Shown: positions 51,188 to 60,594, counted from the first letter of the stretch. The stretch: DNA of 64,000 nucleotides from Maritimibacter fusiformis (GCF_008086115.1 NZ_VSIY01000003.1:558001-622000), one strand, 5' to 3'. Notes: generated from the letters alone by a model not told the origin. Program-made: numbers and translations.

Positions 51188-52632
51188 AGTTCGCTCCCCT
51201 TCGATACCATTGCCCCGCGCGCCAGCGACACGATCACCAAGGGTCCGAAGATGATCGCATTCGCACAAAACGCAGCAATAAGCGCAAGCTCGGATTTCTG
51301 ATCCTGGAGCAGATTGACCAGGCCCGCGTTCAGGACGAGCGAGAGCAGCACATACATGAGCAGCCGGACCTTGCACAGATCCACCAGGCTCGGTCGAACC
51401 AGATCGTAGCGGAAATGCGCAACAAGGCTCACCGCAAGCGAGAACACGCTCTGCCCGAGTGAAAAGGCAAGGACGAAGCCCATCACGCCCGCGCCGAACA
51501 GGCTTGCGATCGCGCCGGCGGCGAGGACGATAAGCAGTCTCAGGACGCTCAACACGCCCACCGCGCGCGCGCCGCCGGCGGCCTGGACGGCCCAGAAATA
51601 CGGCGTGGCGACGCTCACCACGACCATGTTCAGCGCGAACAGGCGCATGGCGAGAACCAGGGGCGGCTCGACCTGACCAAGCCACACCTCGGCCACCCAA
51701 TCGGCCGAGAAGACCAGCGCCGTCAATGCCGGCACGACCAGGACGATCTGGGTAACGAGCGCATCCCGCAACAAGCGATCGACCGCGCCCGTGTTGCCCT
51801 TGGCGCGCAACGCGGCCACCCCCGGAAGCAGGGTGCGCAGGGCTTCGGCAACCGTTTGATTGATCACCACCGGAATGCGCAGCGCAACGGTGAACACACC
51901 CAGTGCCGTGGCCCCCTCGAACCCGGCGACGGCGAATTGGACGAGGGGTTGATAGCCTCGGTCGGCAAGACCCAGAAGCCCGAAACCGTCCAGCGCGCGT
52001 CGGACATCCGACCGCGAGGCGACGTGCCCTTGCAACGGGAACTGGCGCGCGACGAGGAGGCCGCTGAGCGCGAACTCGGCCACCGCACCGGCAAGCAGCG
52101 CCGCCCCGAGCGCGATGCTGTCGCGGCTGATCGACATCAGCACGACGACCGCCGCACCCTGGACGACCACCCGCAGGATTGTCTTGATGTTGAACCAGTA
52201 TTGCTGATGCTGCCCCATGCGGATGGCGATCAGCCACCCGGACAGCAGTTGCAACGCGCCGGCAAGCGCCGCCAGTGTTCCGCCGAGAAGTCCGTCGAGG
52301 TCGAAGCGCCAGAAAAACACCGCGGCGACGGCAAATCCGAAAACCGGGATGACCGCCAGCCGCACGAGCCACCGCAGGACCGGCAGCGTGCCGGCAAGCC
52401 CCTGGTGCGCAATCCGGTAGGTCAGCGCGTTGGTGACGCCGAGGTCGAGGATCAGGACGTTCAGGATGATCGCGCCAAACAGCGCCCATGTGCCGACCAG
52501 GTCCAGCCCGCCGATGCGCGCCAGAAATCCGATAAGGACGATGTTGACGGCGGTGCTGACAGCGAAAGACCCCCCGACCGCGACGCGCGTTCGCCGCAGG
52601 TTTTTCTGTGCATGCCTTTCGTCATCGCTCAT
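51184..52632 (-). CDS. Wzx-like polysaccharide flippase (MATE/MVF superfamily)
   Basis: About 482 aa from an ATG at 52632; the ATG at 52647 is equally possible. Twelve to fourteen hydrophobic segments, e.g. VGGSFAVSTAVNIVLIGFLARIG, GALQLLSGWLIAIRMG and VVLMSISRDSIALGAALLAGAVAEFALSG, plus LVQFAVAGFEGATALGVFTVAL typical of Wzx-type polysaccharide exporters. It would flip lipid-linked repeat units to the periplasm. No ribosome site is clearly placed at either start. Confidence 0.8.
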   Translation of the reverse strand: MSDDERHAQKNLRRTRVAVGGSFAVSTAVNIVLIGFLARIGGLDLVGTWALFGAIILNVLILDLGVTNALTYRIAHQGLAGTLPVLRWLVRLAVIPVFGFAVAAVFFWRFDLDGLLGGTLAALAGALQLLSGWLIAIRMGQHQQYWFNIKTILRVVVQGAAVVVLMSISRDSIALGAALLAGAVAEFALSGLLVARQFPLQGHVASRSDVRRALDGFGLLGLADRGYQPLVQFAVAGFEGATALGVFTVALRIPVVINQTVAEALRTLLPGVAALRAKGNTGAVDRLLRDALVTQIVLVVPALTALVFSADWVAEVWLGQVEPPLVLAMRLFALNMVVVSVATPYFWAVQAAGGARAVGVLSVLRLLIVLAAGAIASLFGAGVMGFVLAFSLGQSVFSLAVSLVAHFRYDLVRPSLVDLCKVRLLMYVLLSLVLNAGLVNLLQDQKSELALIAAFCANAIIFGPLVIVSLARGAMVSKGSEL

Positions 52633-52794
52633 CTCCCGGCCCCGCATTGAAAAGCTTGGCACCGGCGCGGCGCGCGACAGGGACGCCGCGATCGACCGTC
52701 GCCGCGCCGCGCCGGGCACCCGTGCGTCGTGCATGTGTCTGATCCGCGGATCGATGCGAGGCGGGGACGTTTGGTCACGTTGCTTGATGAACCT

Positions 52795-53709
52795 CTAGTA
52801 TGCGCGCACCATTGTGACGCGTTTTTCCTGTGCCGCGACCGAAAAGCCATCCGTGACAACGGCGTTTTCCGTCGTCGTGGAGCTGCCGTCGGCGAACGTC
52901 ACGGTGATGTCATAGGTGCCGGGCGGAGGTGACAGCACCAGCGTTTCCGCCGCGCGCGATGTCATGGACCCGTCGGTCTGGATGATACTGGTCATGCCGG
53001 TGCGGCCGGGCTCCCATTGCGGCAGGGCGATCCAGGCCTTTGCGCCGGACGCGATGTCGCACCACAGGACATCCGCTGCGTTGAACGCGCCCGCGGATTT
53101 TTGCGTCCGGTCTCGCCGCACCCGGACATAGCCGCCCGAGGTCACCGCCGGGTCGCCCGGGAGCTGGCCGATCGGTGGATAGCCGCCATAGCCGGTGCGC
53201 AGTGTGAAAGGCCCGGTGGCGCGCACCCAGGCCGAGGCCACCCAGTCGCCGGTACTGTCGACGGTGCGTTGCAGCGCCATGCGGGCGTTGCCGGTGCCAG
53301 CGCTGTTGTCGAGAAGGAAGGCCTTGCCGCCGGTCAACGCACCAAGCCCGGCGGCCCCCAGAAGGGCGGTATCGTCGGCCACCGACAATGTCGCGGCGGC
53401 ATCGCCGGTCTTGTAGACCCCGGCGAGCGATATCGGCGCGCTCGGCGCGCTCGACCGGTTTGCGGACGCGGGTTCGAGCATGAGGCCACGATTGGCGCCG
53501 GCGCCGACGATGCGTGCGACATCGGACGCGACGGGAACCAGATCACCCGCACCGGTCGTGGTGACCGCCGCGCTCGGGCGCGCCAGGCTCCAGCCGGAGG
53601 TGTAGACCTGTTTCGAGAAATCCCACACCGCGCGCGGCACCCCCGACGCGCCGGCGTAGGCGGCAAGGGCCGAGCCGCCCCAGATCGTCTGCCAGTACGC
53701 CAGCGTCAT
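52795..53709 (-). CDS. ghsB: GTA/phage head-spike-like fibre protein (GhsB-like)
   Basis: 304 aa from the ATG at 53709, overlapping the ghsA-like stop by one base (TGATG). The N-terminal MTLAYWQTIWGGSALAAYAG resembles virion fibre proteins. The rest is beta-rich, Gly/Ser/Thr-laden and ends DITVTFADGSSTTTENAVVT, consistent with a carbohydrate-binding spike. It lacks any signal peptide. It is identified mostly by its partner: in Rhodobacter capsulatus GhsA and GhsB form the head spikes of the gene transfer agent, which bind capsule. Homology of this second gene to GhsB is less certain than for the first. Confidence 0.5.
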   Translation of the reverse strand: MTLAYWQTIWGGSALAAYAGASGVPRAVWDFSKQVYTSGWSLARPSAAVTTTGAGDLVPVASDVARIVGAGANRGLMLEPASANRSSAPSAPISLAGVYKTGDAAATLSVADDTALLGAAGLGALTGGKAFLLDNSAGTGNARMALQRTVDSTGDWVASAWVRATGPFTLRTGYGGYPPIGQLPGDPAVTSGGYVRVRRDRTQKSAGAFNAADVLWCDIASGAKAWIALPQWEPGRTGMTSIIQTDGSMTSRAAETLVLSPPPGTYDITVTFADGSSTTTENAVVTDGFSVAAQEKRVTMVRAY

Positions 53710-53975
53710 CACCAGCCCACCATCAGTCCGGCGGCGGTCGTCCCGGTCGCATGGATGCGGGTGATTTCCATCGGGTGCCACCCCGGCAACAGCGTGGGCG
53801 TGGTCAGGGTCTCGCCGCCCATGGTGGTCACGCGCAAGCTGCCGGGGGTCGCGACATAGACGATCTGGGCGACCTGCGCGAGGTCCGCGCCGTCGTCCGG
53901 GGTGACCTCGGCAAGATGCGTGGGCGATCCAAGCCGCGAAATCGGGCGGCCTTTGAACTGGTTGATTGCCGTCAT
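53709..53975 (-). CDS. ghsA: GTA head-spike base protein (GhsA/Rcc01079-like)
   Basis: 88 aa from the ATG at 53975 with AAGGA eight bases upstream. The sequence matches the RCAP_Rcc01079-type spike base family as I know it: HLAEVTPDDGADLAQVAQIV, YVATPGSLRVTTMGGETL and PMEITRIHATGTTAAGLMVGW, with a short length and the VTPDDGADL motif. In R. capsulatus this protein sits at the capsid surface and holds the spike that binds the capsular polysaccharide of recipient cells. There the genes lie apart from the main GTA structural cluster. Here they are inside a polysaccharide locus. Starts about 108 bases after the fucose-synthase stop. Confidence 0.75.
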   Translation of the reverse strand: MTAINQFKGRPISRLGSPTHLAEVTPDDGADLAQVAQIVYVATPGSLRVTTMGGETLTTPTLLPGWHPMEITRIHATGTTAAGLMVGW

Positions 53976-54083
53976 GGTTCGATCCTTGTCTGGCGATGTG
54001 TTGACGTGACCGACAATACCCGCGAACCCTGCCGAAAGACTGAACCATGCGTGCGCCACACCGGTCCGGGGCGCAACACCCCC

Positions 54084-55025
54084 TCAGCCCCGGCTCTCTG
54101 CCGCCAGCCAGTCGGCATAGGTCTGCGCGATCCCGTCGCGCAGTAGCCGGGCCTCGTTCCATCCAAGATCGTGCAGCCTGCCGCTGTCGATCAACTTGCG
54201 CGGGGTGCCATCGGGTTTGGTGCTGTCGAACACCAGCCTGGCCTCGTAGCCGACGACCTCGGAGATGATCTCGGCCAGCTCACGGATCGTCACCTCGACG
54301 CCGGACCCGACGTTGATATGAGACGCGTCGGAATAATGTTTCAGCAGGAAGACCAGCGCGTCGGCCAGATCGTCCGCATGCAGGAACTCGCGCAGCGGCG
54401 TGCCCGAGCCCCAGACCACCACTTCGCTGTCGCCGCGCAGTTTTGCCTCGTGGACCTTGCGCAGCAGCGCCGGCAGGACGTGGCTGGTCTCGAGGTCGTA
54501 ATTGTCGCCGGGACCATAAAGATTTGTCGGCATCGCCGAGATCCAGTCATGGCCGTATTGCTGCCGGTAGGCCTGGATCAGCTTGATGCCGGCGATCTTG
54601 GCGATCGCATACCATTCGTTGGTGGGCTCGAGCGGGCCGGTCAGCAGGCTGTCTTCGGGGATCGGCTGCGGTGCCAGCTTGGGGTAGATGCAGGACGAGC
54701 CCAGGAACAACACCCGCTCGACCCCCGCATTGTGAGCGGCGTGGATGATGTTGGCCTCGATCATCAGGTTGTCATAGAGGAAATCCACCGGCCGGGTGGC
54801 GTTGGCCTGAATGCCTCCGACCCGGGCGGCGGCGATCACCACGGCGTCGGGGCGCGCGCGCGCCATCCAGCCCTGCACCGCCCGCTGATCGACCAGATCG
54901 ACCACATCGCGCCCGGCGGTGACGACCTCGCAGCCCTCCCGCCCCAGCCGACGCACCAGCGCGCCGCCAACCATGCCGCGATGTCCCGCGATCCAGATGC
55001 GTTTGTTTTTCAGATCGTAGGTCAA
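54084..55025 (-). CDS. fcl: GDP-L-fucose synthase
   Basis: 313 aa from 55025. Extended-SDR: IAGHRGMVGGALVRRLGREG at about 12-31, AAARVGGIQANATRP at about 64-78, LFLGSSCIYPK at about 104 and the catalytic YAIAK at about 137, with a GER-type epimerase/reductase fold. It converts GDP-4-keto-6-deoxymannose to GDP-L-fucose with NADPH. Together with gmd (56347-57468) the two-step GDP-fucose pathway is complete within the window. Fucose in the glycan also matches the kind of capsule that spikes bind. Confidence 0.92.
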   Translation of the reverse strand: MTYDLKNKRIWIAGHRGMVGGALVRRLGREGCEVVTAGRDVVDLVDQRAVQGWMARARPDAVVIAAARVGGIQANATRPVDFLYDNLMIEANIIHAAHNAGVERVLFLGSSCIYPKLAPQPIPEDSLLTGPLEPTNEWYAIAKIAGIKLIQAYRQQYGHDWISAMPTNLYGPGDNYDLETSHVLPALLRKVHEAKLRGDSEVVVWGSGTPLREFLHADDLADALVFLLKHYSDASHINVGSGVEVTIRELAEIISEVVGYEARLVFDSTKPDGTPRKLIDSGRLHDLGWNEARLLRDGIAQTYADWLAAESRG

Positions 55026-55271
55026 TTTTCATACACCTGTTCCGTTTAGGTTTCGTCTAGCGCCGTCGAAAAGCGCGAAAATTCTTGGAACCTAAGTCGA
55101 CCGCTTTTTCGTTCGCACGCCACTACCTGACCACTTCATGTGAAAAACAAGCCGCCGTGTGCCTGCAAACGGGCACCAACCAGTCCTGAAACGCGGGAAA
55201 CAGATCGTTCCGACCGCCCGCACTACCGCTGAGGCAAACGGATTCAGCGGATGCTGTTGTCGAAGCAGCCA

Positions 55272-56120
55272 TCAAAACGAGACGCTTTCATGCGCGATCC
55301 AAATATCGAATTGTGAGACCCCGGGAAGTATTTGCCGATAACCGTATGGTCTTAGCTTCGCCATGATCCTTTCAGCATAGCCAGCCCGGAAATTGTGCTC
55401 AATGGCAAACAATCTGACTGTCCAGATGTCGAGGTCAAGTCCTGCCAACACTTCCAACTCAGAGCCTTCGGTGTCAATCGACATGAAGCTTATTGTTTTT
55501 GGTGCGTCGACTTCGGTCAGCGCCTCATCCAAACTGACGGTTTCAACATGATAGACACTACCATCGCGCTCATGCAGGTCCGTTTTCGCATGAGCCTGCA
55601 ATGAAGATAGCTCGTGAAAACCCGATACCGAAAGAAACTCCAACTGCATGCCAGATTGGCCGTAGGCAGCCTTTTTTGATAAAGCCGCCGACCGGTTTGC
55701 CGCAATATTCGCATGCGAATGTCTGTTGGGTTCAATAAGAAGTCCGTTCCAGCCAAGTTCCGTTTCCAACAAGTAGGTGTTGGACAAAGACACACCGTCA
55801 CCTACGCCGACCTCTACGAAATATCCTTCGGATCCATCGCCAATTAGAGCGGCCGCTAGCACATCTTGCAAAAGTTGACCCTTGGCGCGGGAATACAGTG
55901 AAGTCAGCGTCTTTTCGTATCTGGGCGGCATCTGTGCGATTAAACCCGTGAGAAGTGTGGCCTGGAGCAGCCGGGTTGGATCACGTCCCTCGGCATTCAG
56001 TTTTCGAATCATTGGACGGATATTGTACGGATCCAATTCTATCGCCCGCGTCAACACCGACGGTTGCCTTGACAACGCCAGAGTAGTTGAACGAGCGCGA
56101 TTGAACAGTTTTTTCAGCAT
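55272..56120 (-). CDS. FkbM-family methyltransferase
   Basis: 282 aa from 56120. The S-adenosylmethionine fold is shown by YFVEVGVGDGVSLSNTYLLE at about 103-122, GLLIEPNRHSHANIAANR and ISFMSIDTEGSELEVLAGLD at about 215, the FkbM signature. It O-methylates a sugar or glycan hydroxyl. The gene is AT-richer than its fcl and gmd neighbours and is bordered by noncoding gaps of about 230-250 bases, signs of a recent insertion or replacement. Confidence 0.8.
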   Translation of the reverse strand: MLKKLFNRARSTTLALSRQPSVLTRAIELDPYNIRPMIRKLNAEGRDPTRLLQATLLTGLIAQMPPRYEKTLTSLYSRAKGQLLQDVLAAALIGDGSEGYFVEVGVGDGVSLSNTYLLETELGWNGLLIEPNRHSHANIAANRSAALSKKAAYGQSGMQLEFLSVSGFHELSSLQAHAKTDLHERDGSVYHVETVSLDEALTEVDAPKTISFMSIDTEGSELEVLAGLDLDIWTVRLFAIEHNFRAGYAERIMAKLRPYGYRQILPGVSQFDIWIAHESVSF

Positions 56121-56346
56121 AAGCGAACCTCGATTTGGAATGTGTGGTCGAAAATGACCGGAATCGTACTTTTCGCCCTGAAGTTGATTGCGACACGTTC
56201 GGTCGCGGCTTAAGTGTAGCAGCGCACCAATTGCCTCGTCACAATTCCCCGGAGTTCATAAAACTCAGCTTGTTCAATAGTATAACTCCGGTTTCGACAG
56301 GGCGGCAGACATCCTGCCGGCAATGCGTGGAATCCGGAAACCCCTC

Positions 56347-57468
56347 TCACCGCTCCTCGACCGAAACCGGGATCTCCAGGCCATGCTCACGCAGCAGCGC
56401 ATGGCGCCGGGCGGCTCTCAGGTCGTATGCCACCATTTCGGCACACATTTCCCGCGCGGTGACCTCGGGTTCCCAGCCCAGTTTCTGCTTCGCCTTCGAC
56501 GGGTTTCCCAGCAGGGTCTCGACCTCGGCCGGGCGGAAATAGCGCGGGTCGACCCGCAGGATCACGTCGCCGGGCGACAGCGCGGGCGCATCGTCGCCGG
56601 TGACGGATACCACCGTCGCGATCTCGGCCTCGCCTTCGCCGGAAAACGCGAGTTCGATCCCGAGTTCCGCCGCGGACCAGGTCACGAAGTCCCGCACGGC
56701 GTATTGTTTGCCGGTCGCGATCACGTAATCCTCGGGCTCGTCCTGTTGCAGCATCAGCCATTGCATCCGCACATAGTCGCGCGCATGCCCCCAATCGCGC
56801 AGCGCGTCGAGGTTGCCCATGTAAAGGCAGGGCTCAAGCCCCTGCGCGATATTGGCCAGACCGCGGGTGATCTTGCGGGTGACAAAGGTCTCGCCGCGAC
56901 GGGGGCTTTCATGGTTGAACAGGATGCCGTTGCAGGCATAGATGCCGAATGCCTCACGGTAATTCACGGTGATCCAGTAGGCATAGAGCTTGGCCACGGC
57001 ATAGGGGCTGCGCGGGTGGAACGGCGTTGCCTCGCGCTGCGGCGTTTCCTGCACCAGGCCATACAGCTCCGACGTCGAGGCCTGATAGAACCGGGTGGTC
57101 TTCTCCAGCCCGAGAAAGCGGATCGCTTCGAGCAGGCGAAGGGTGCCGATTGCATCGACATCGGCCGTATACTCCGGGGCTTCGAAACTGACCGCGACGT
57201 GGCTTTGGGCGCCGAGGTTATAGACCTCGTCCGGCTCGACCTCACTCAGAATCCGCGTGAGGCTCGAACTGTCGGTCAGATCGCCATAGTGCAGGCGGAA
57301 ACGCGCGCTGTCGGTGTGAGGGTCCTCATAGATGTGATCCACCCTTTGCGTGTTGAAGGATGACGCGCGGCGCTTGATGCCATGCACCTCGTAGCCCTTT
57401 TCCAGCAGGAACTCCGCCAGGTAGCTGCCATCTTGCCCGGTGATGCCGGTGATCAGCGCCTTTTTCAT
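56347..57468 (-). CDS. gmd: GDP-mannose 4,6-dehydratase
   Basis: 373 aa from the ATG at 57468. [20 protein letters not shown] holds the GxxGxxG NADP site at the start. [16 protein letters not shown] at about 88, [20 protein letters not shown] at about 130, [11 protein letters not shown] with the catalytic Tyr-Lys at about 155 and [17 protein letters not shown] define the family. Removes water from GDP-mannose to give the intermediate used by fcl. GDP-mannose must come from another manC copy, as the local one is deleted. Confidence 0.93.
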   Translation of the reverse strand: MKKALITGITGQDGSYLAEFLLEKGYEVHGIKRRASSFNTQRVDHIYEDPHTDSARFRLHYGDLTDSSSLTRILSEVEPDEVYNLGAQSHVAVSFEAPEYTADVDAIGTLRLLEAIRFLGLEKTTRFYQASTSELYGLVQETPQREATPFHPRSPYAVAKLYAYWITVNYREAFGIYACNGILFNHESPRRGETFVTRKITRGLANIAQGLEPCLYMGNLDALRDWGHARDYVRMQWLMLQQDEPEDYVIATGKQYAVRDFVTWSAAELGIELAFSGEGEAEIATVVSVTGDDAPALSPGDVILRVDPRYFRPAEVETLLGNPSKAKQKLGWEPEVTAREMCAEMVAYDLRAARRHALLREHGLEIPVSVEER

Positions 57469-57498
57469 TTTCCGCCACACTCCAAATTCAACATTGCG

Positions 57499-58752
57499 TC
57501 AGCCACTGACCTCGCGGGGATTCGGGCCTACTGCACGGGTCATGGCGCACATCTCATCCTCGAACCGGTCCAGAACGGCGGTCCGGCTCCAGTTCTCAAG
57601 CGCACGGGCACGGGCCGCCGCGCCCAGGCGCATGCGCTCTTCGGGCCGATCGAGCAGGAAATCGACCGCGGCCGCCATTGCCTGTGCATCTCCGGGCGGT
57701 GTGTTGACGCCACAGCGGTCAATCTCGCGCCCAAGCGCGGTGTCGGGCCGGGTTGTGGCCACCACCGGGCGGCCCGAGGCAAGCATGTTCGTCAGCTTCG
57801 ACGGCAGCATGAGGTCGGCCACTCCGGCAACCTGCGGCAACAGGTGAACATCGGCCATGCCCAGAAGATCCGATAGCCTCTCGAGCGGCTGAAGCGGGAT
57901 GAACCGGATATTGCCGATCCCGCTCGACATGCCAACCAGGTCGTCGCGCATCGGTCCGTCGCCACAGATCACGACTGTAACATCGCCACGTCGTTCCAGC
58001 AGTCGGGCCACGCCGGGCAGGATGCCGAGACCCTGCTTGTTTGCCAGGTTGCCGGAATACAGCGCCACGTAGCCCGTGTTTATGCCCAGTTCGGCACGCA
58101 TCGGCGAGGGGCCCTCAACCGGCGTCACCGCCTCGAGATTGGCCCAGTTGCGAAGCTCGACGACCCGCGCGCGCGGCACCCCCTTTTGTCTCAGCTTGGC
58201 CAGCATCGGCGCCGAGATCGAGCTCACCCGATCGAACCGGCGCAGCACCCATCCCTCGAAGGCGCGGGCCGCGCGGCCGATCCATCCGTCCTGGTTGAGA
58301 AGCCCGGTGGTAAAGGCCGCCTCGACCTCGAAATCCTGAACGTGAAGCCAGCACCGCGCCCCGGCCAGGCGGGCCGTCAACCAGCCGACCGGCGCCGCGA
58401 TCAATGCCGGAGCGACAACCAGAACGAAATCGGGCCGGCGACGCAGGCCCCACCAGAGCGTGACCGGCAACGACGCGACGGCAAATGAAACGTGGTGCAG
58501 GATACGCCGCGCACCGCTCGGCTTTGACGGGACATAGAGCGGACAATGCATCACGTCGACGCCATTTCGACGCTCGAACCGCCAGCCTTGCCGCCATCCA
58601 TCCATGATCTTCCACGCCGGAAAATACGGAAGCGCGGTGACCGCTGACACTTCATGTCCGCGAGACGTCATGTCTTCTGCAAGGTCGGTGGTGTAAACCG
58701 CTGTAGAGATGATTTCCGGGGCGTAGTTTATGCCGAGGATCAATAGCCGCAT
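57499..58752 (-). CDS. WcaI-family glycosyltransferase
   Basis: 417 aa from 58752. GT-B fold of the WcaI group: LILGINYAPEIISTAVYTTDLAEDM at about 4-28, ALPYFPAWKI and HVQDFEVEAAFTTGLL at about 138, VVELRNWANLEAV, and YSGNLANKQGLGILPGVARLL at about 232. WcaI-type proteins transfer fucose or another sugar in colanic-acid-like glycans, which matches the adjacent GDP-fucose genes. Substrate not proven. Confidence 0.85.
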   Translation of the reverse strand: MRLLILGINYAPEIISTAVYTTDLAEDMTSRGHEVSAVTALPYFPAWKIMDGWRQGWRFERRNGVDVMHCPLYVPSKPSGARRILHHVSFAVASLPVTLWWGLRRRPDFVLVVAPALIAAPVGWLTARLAGARCWLHVQDFEVEAAFTTGLLNQDGWIGRAARAFEGWVLRRFDRVSSISAPMLAKLRQKGVPRARVVELRNWANLEAVTPVEGPSPMRAELGINTGYVALYSGNLANKQGLGILPGVARLLERRGDVTVVICGDGPMRDDLVGMSSGIGNIRFIPLQPLERLSDLLGMADVHLLPQVAGVADLMLPSKLTNMLASGRPVVATTRPDTALGREIDRCGVNTPPGDAQAMAAAVDFLLDRPEERMRLGAAARARALENWSRTAVLDRFEDEMCAMTRAVGPNPREVSG

Positions 58753-58943
58753 CGGACTATGATCCCTTGCCCTTTGGGCGGACCGGGGCTGCTTCGGCGC
58801 GGTCGGCGGCTTCGGTCGACTTGGTTTCGGCTTCGTGGCCTCGACCCTCGCAAGACCAATACTGGCAGAGTTCGGTTTCAGCGTTCTACACCCCTGGCGC
58901 GATCGGGCACACCCGCGGATCGGATTTGATTACCGGCTTTTCA

Positions 58944-59216
58944 TCATGGGATGCGCGCATACACATCCTCGTGGCGCACGATCTCGTCCTCGCCCAGGTA
59001 TCTGCCGGTCTGCACCTCGATCAGCGTCTTGCCGGGGTGCTCCATCCGGTGGCGCGAGTTCCAGCCCGCCTGCCTAGCCTGACAAGCAAAGGCCGAGGCC
59101 TGAAACAGGGTCAGCTCGCCCATCAGCGGCAAGAACTGCTTGGGGCAGGATTGCCGCGACAGGGGCCACAACCGTGTGCCCGATCCGCCGCAGAGGATGA
59201 CTGGAGTAATCTTCAT
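58944..59216 (-). pseudogene. manC: Internally deleted mannose-1-phosphate guanylyltransferase (manC) remnant
   Basis: 90 codons. The first 42 are the start of a ManC/type II phosphomannose isomerase: [34 protein letters not shown] with the nucleotide-binding loop. The last 35 are its natural C-terminal end: [20 protein letters not shown], then [15 protein letters not shown]. The central roughly 400 residues are gone, including most of the guanylyltransferase domain and the isomerase active site. The reading frame is intact across the join, so a short nonfunctional product may be made. It shows that a full manC once stood next to gmd and fcl. Confidence 0.85.
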
Positions 59217-59314
59217 TCTGTCAGAACGTCAAATCGCAAGACGCAGGGCACGTTCGTTTGTTTCGCTCTGGTTGCATGGGGCAACAGGTCAAGACCTCGT
59301 TAGGCATCGGATTC

Positions 59315-59992
59315 TCACACTCCGGTTCGCTTGATGACGGCCCCGACCGTTCTCAGTATCAGCCGAAAATCGGTGCCGAATGAGTAACCCTTGCAATAGC
59401 AAAGATCCAAATCCACACGCTCATTATACAGGGTCTCATTGCGGCCGTAGACTTGCCACGGCCCGGTAATACCCGGCCGGACGCTGAGCAGTAACGGGAG
59501 ACCATCCCCGTATCTTGGGTGTTCGTCTACCGTCACGGGTCGCGGGCCGACCACAGACATGTCGCCGCGAAGCACGTTCAAGAATTGCGGCAATTCGTCG
59601 AGACTCGTCATTCTGAGAATGCGACCGATTCGCGTGATGCGCGGATCATCCTTTAATTTGAAGTCCTGCTCCCATTCCGCACGCGCGTCGGGGTTTTCAG
59701 CGAGGAATTCCTCAAGCCTGTTATCCGCATCCGGAATCATGGTGCGAATCTTGTAGCACTTGAACTCGCGACCGCCTTTTCCGACCCTGCTGTGCGCGAA
59801 TATCGACTTGCCACCGTCCAGATGAACCATGAATGCCAAGAAGGCTGTCGCCGGCAAGATCAGGGGGGAAATCACAACCACGAACAAGACATCAAACAAC
59901 CGCTTGCCGTAGCGTCGATACAGGCTGTGGTTTTGACGTTTCGCGCGCGTGCGATAGACAAGGCGATCACGCAACCCCACATTGTCAGACAA
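59315..59992 (-). CDS. ExoY-type undecaprenyl-phosphate sugar-phosphate transferase
   Basis: 225 aa from 59992. Bacterial sugar transferase domain: LYRRYGKRLFDVLFVVVISPLI with one membrane segment at about 33-53, HSRVGKGGREFKCYKIRTM at about 65, and the C-terminal DELPQFLNVLRGDMSVVGPRP at about 130-150. It attaches the first sugar-phosphate to undecaprenyl phosphate to start repeat-unit synthesis. Short form without the N-terminal WbaP-type membrane domain, as in ExoY. It is the promoter-distal edge gene on this side of the cluster. Confidence 0.9.
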   Translation of the reverse strand: MSDNVGLRDRLVYRTRAKRQNHSLYRRYGKRLFDVLFVVVISPLILPATAFLAFMVHLDGGKSIFAHSRVGKGGREFKCYKIRTMIPDADNRLEEFLAENPDARAEWEQDFKLKDDPRITRIGRILRMTSLDELPQFLNVLRGDMSVVGPRPVTVDEHPRYGDGLPLLLSVRPGITGPWQVYGRNETLYNERVDLDLCYCKGYSFGTDFRLILRTVGAVIKRTGV

Positions 59993-60454
59993 ACAACTGT
60001 TCCTCGTGAACCCAAATTGCCGCAGGTATTGACGAAATTCTTTTTCTGCGTGTCATGCGATCGCGCTATCCAGGTCATCAAACTCAATGCACCTAAACAA
60101 CCATAGGCTGATTTCTGAATCAAGTGACGATCTGGCCGCAAACGAAGTCGCGCCGAAACATCGACTTTGGGCAAAAATTCCGACGCGGTGCCGGTTCCTG
60201 GCCCATCGGATCGCGCTCACCATTCGGCCACCCGCGCCGCCCCGCGATTGGCCGATGGGGCGCGAGGAACGAAGGCCGCGTCGTGCGAAACCATGACCGG
60301 CGATTGAGCAAAGGCAGTCTTCACCCGGGAACATGAGATCACCACGCAATCCCCACGATCCGATTGCGGCGCGAACGGCAAGGGCGCAAAGCGCTGACAA
60401 GCCCGCGCTTGCGGTTCGTTCGGGGCGTATCGGTTCAGTTGCCATGACGGAGAC
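59993..60454. other. 462-bp intergenic region before tRNA-Gln
   Basis: No supported gene. Short open frames here overlap each other in several phases and have no ribosome site or family signature. CCCATCGG (60202-60209) and CCGATGGG (60252-60259) form a loose inverted repeat too widely spaced to call a terminator. The left part, next to the sugar transferase, is AT-richer. The region probably holds the promoter of the polysaccharide operon. Confidence 0.5.
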
Positions 60455-60529
60455 TGGCTGGGGTGGTAGGATTCGAACCTACGGTACACGGTACCAAAAA
60501 CCGCTGCCTTACCACTTGGCTACACCCCA
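60455..60529 (-). tRNA. tRNA-Gln (anticodon TTG)
   Basis: Complete 75-base cloverleaf including an encoded CCA. Acceptor TGGGGTG pairs with CACCCCA. The D arm is GCC-aagtggtaa-GGC, and the anticodon stem GCGGT/ACCGT closes the loop TTTTGGT with anticodon TTG. The T arm contains GGTTCGAATCC. Read on the minus strand from 60529. Confidence 0.95.
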
Positions 60530-60594
60530 ACAGTGCGGGCCGTTCCTACTCAAACCGGCCCGACCCTGCAAGCCCAAAAACCCGGGCCCCGCGC

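Noticed and set aside
51188-52489. An N-terminal extension making the sulfotransferase 742 residues long
   Set aside because: The extension is the flippase gene read in another frame. The TTG at 51187 has a ribosome site and a 4-base overlap with the flippase stop, and the PAPS loop begins seven residues later.
55026-55271. A 60-codon plus-strand frame in the gap after the fcl start
   Set aside because: No ribosome site, no recognisable motif and poor codon bias; treated as noncoding.
60202-60259. Inverted repeat CCCATCGG/CCGATGGG as a terminator
   Set aside because: The arms are only 8 bases, 42 bases apart, with no T-run and no gene ending next to it.
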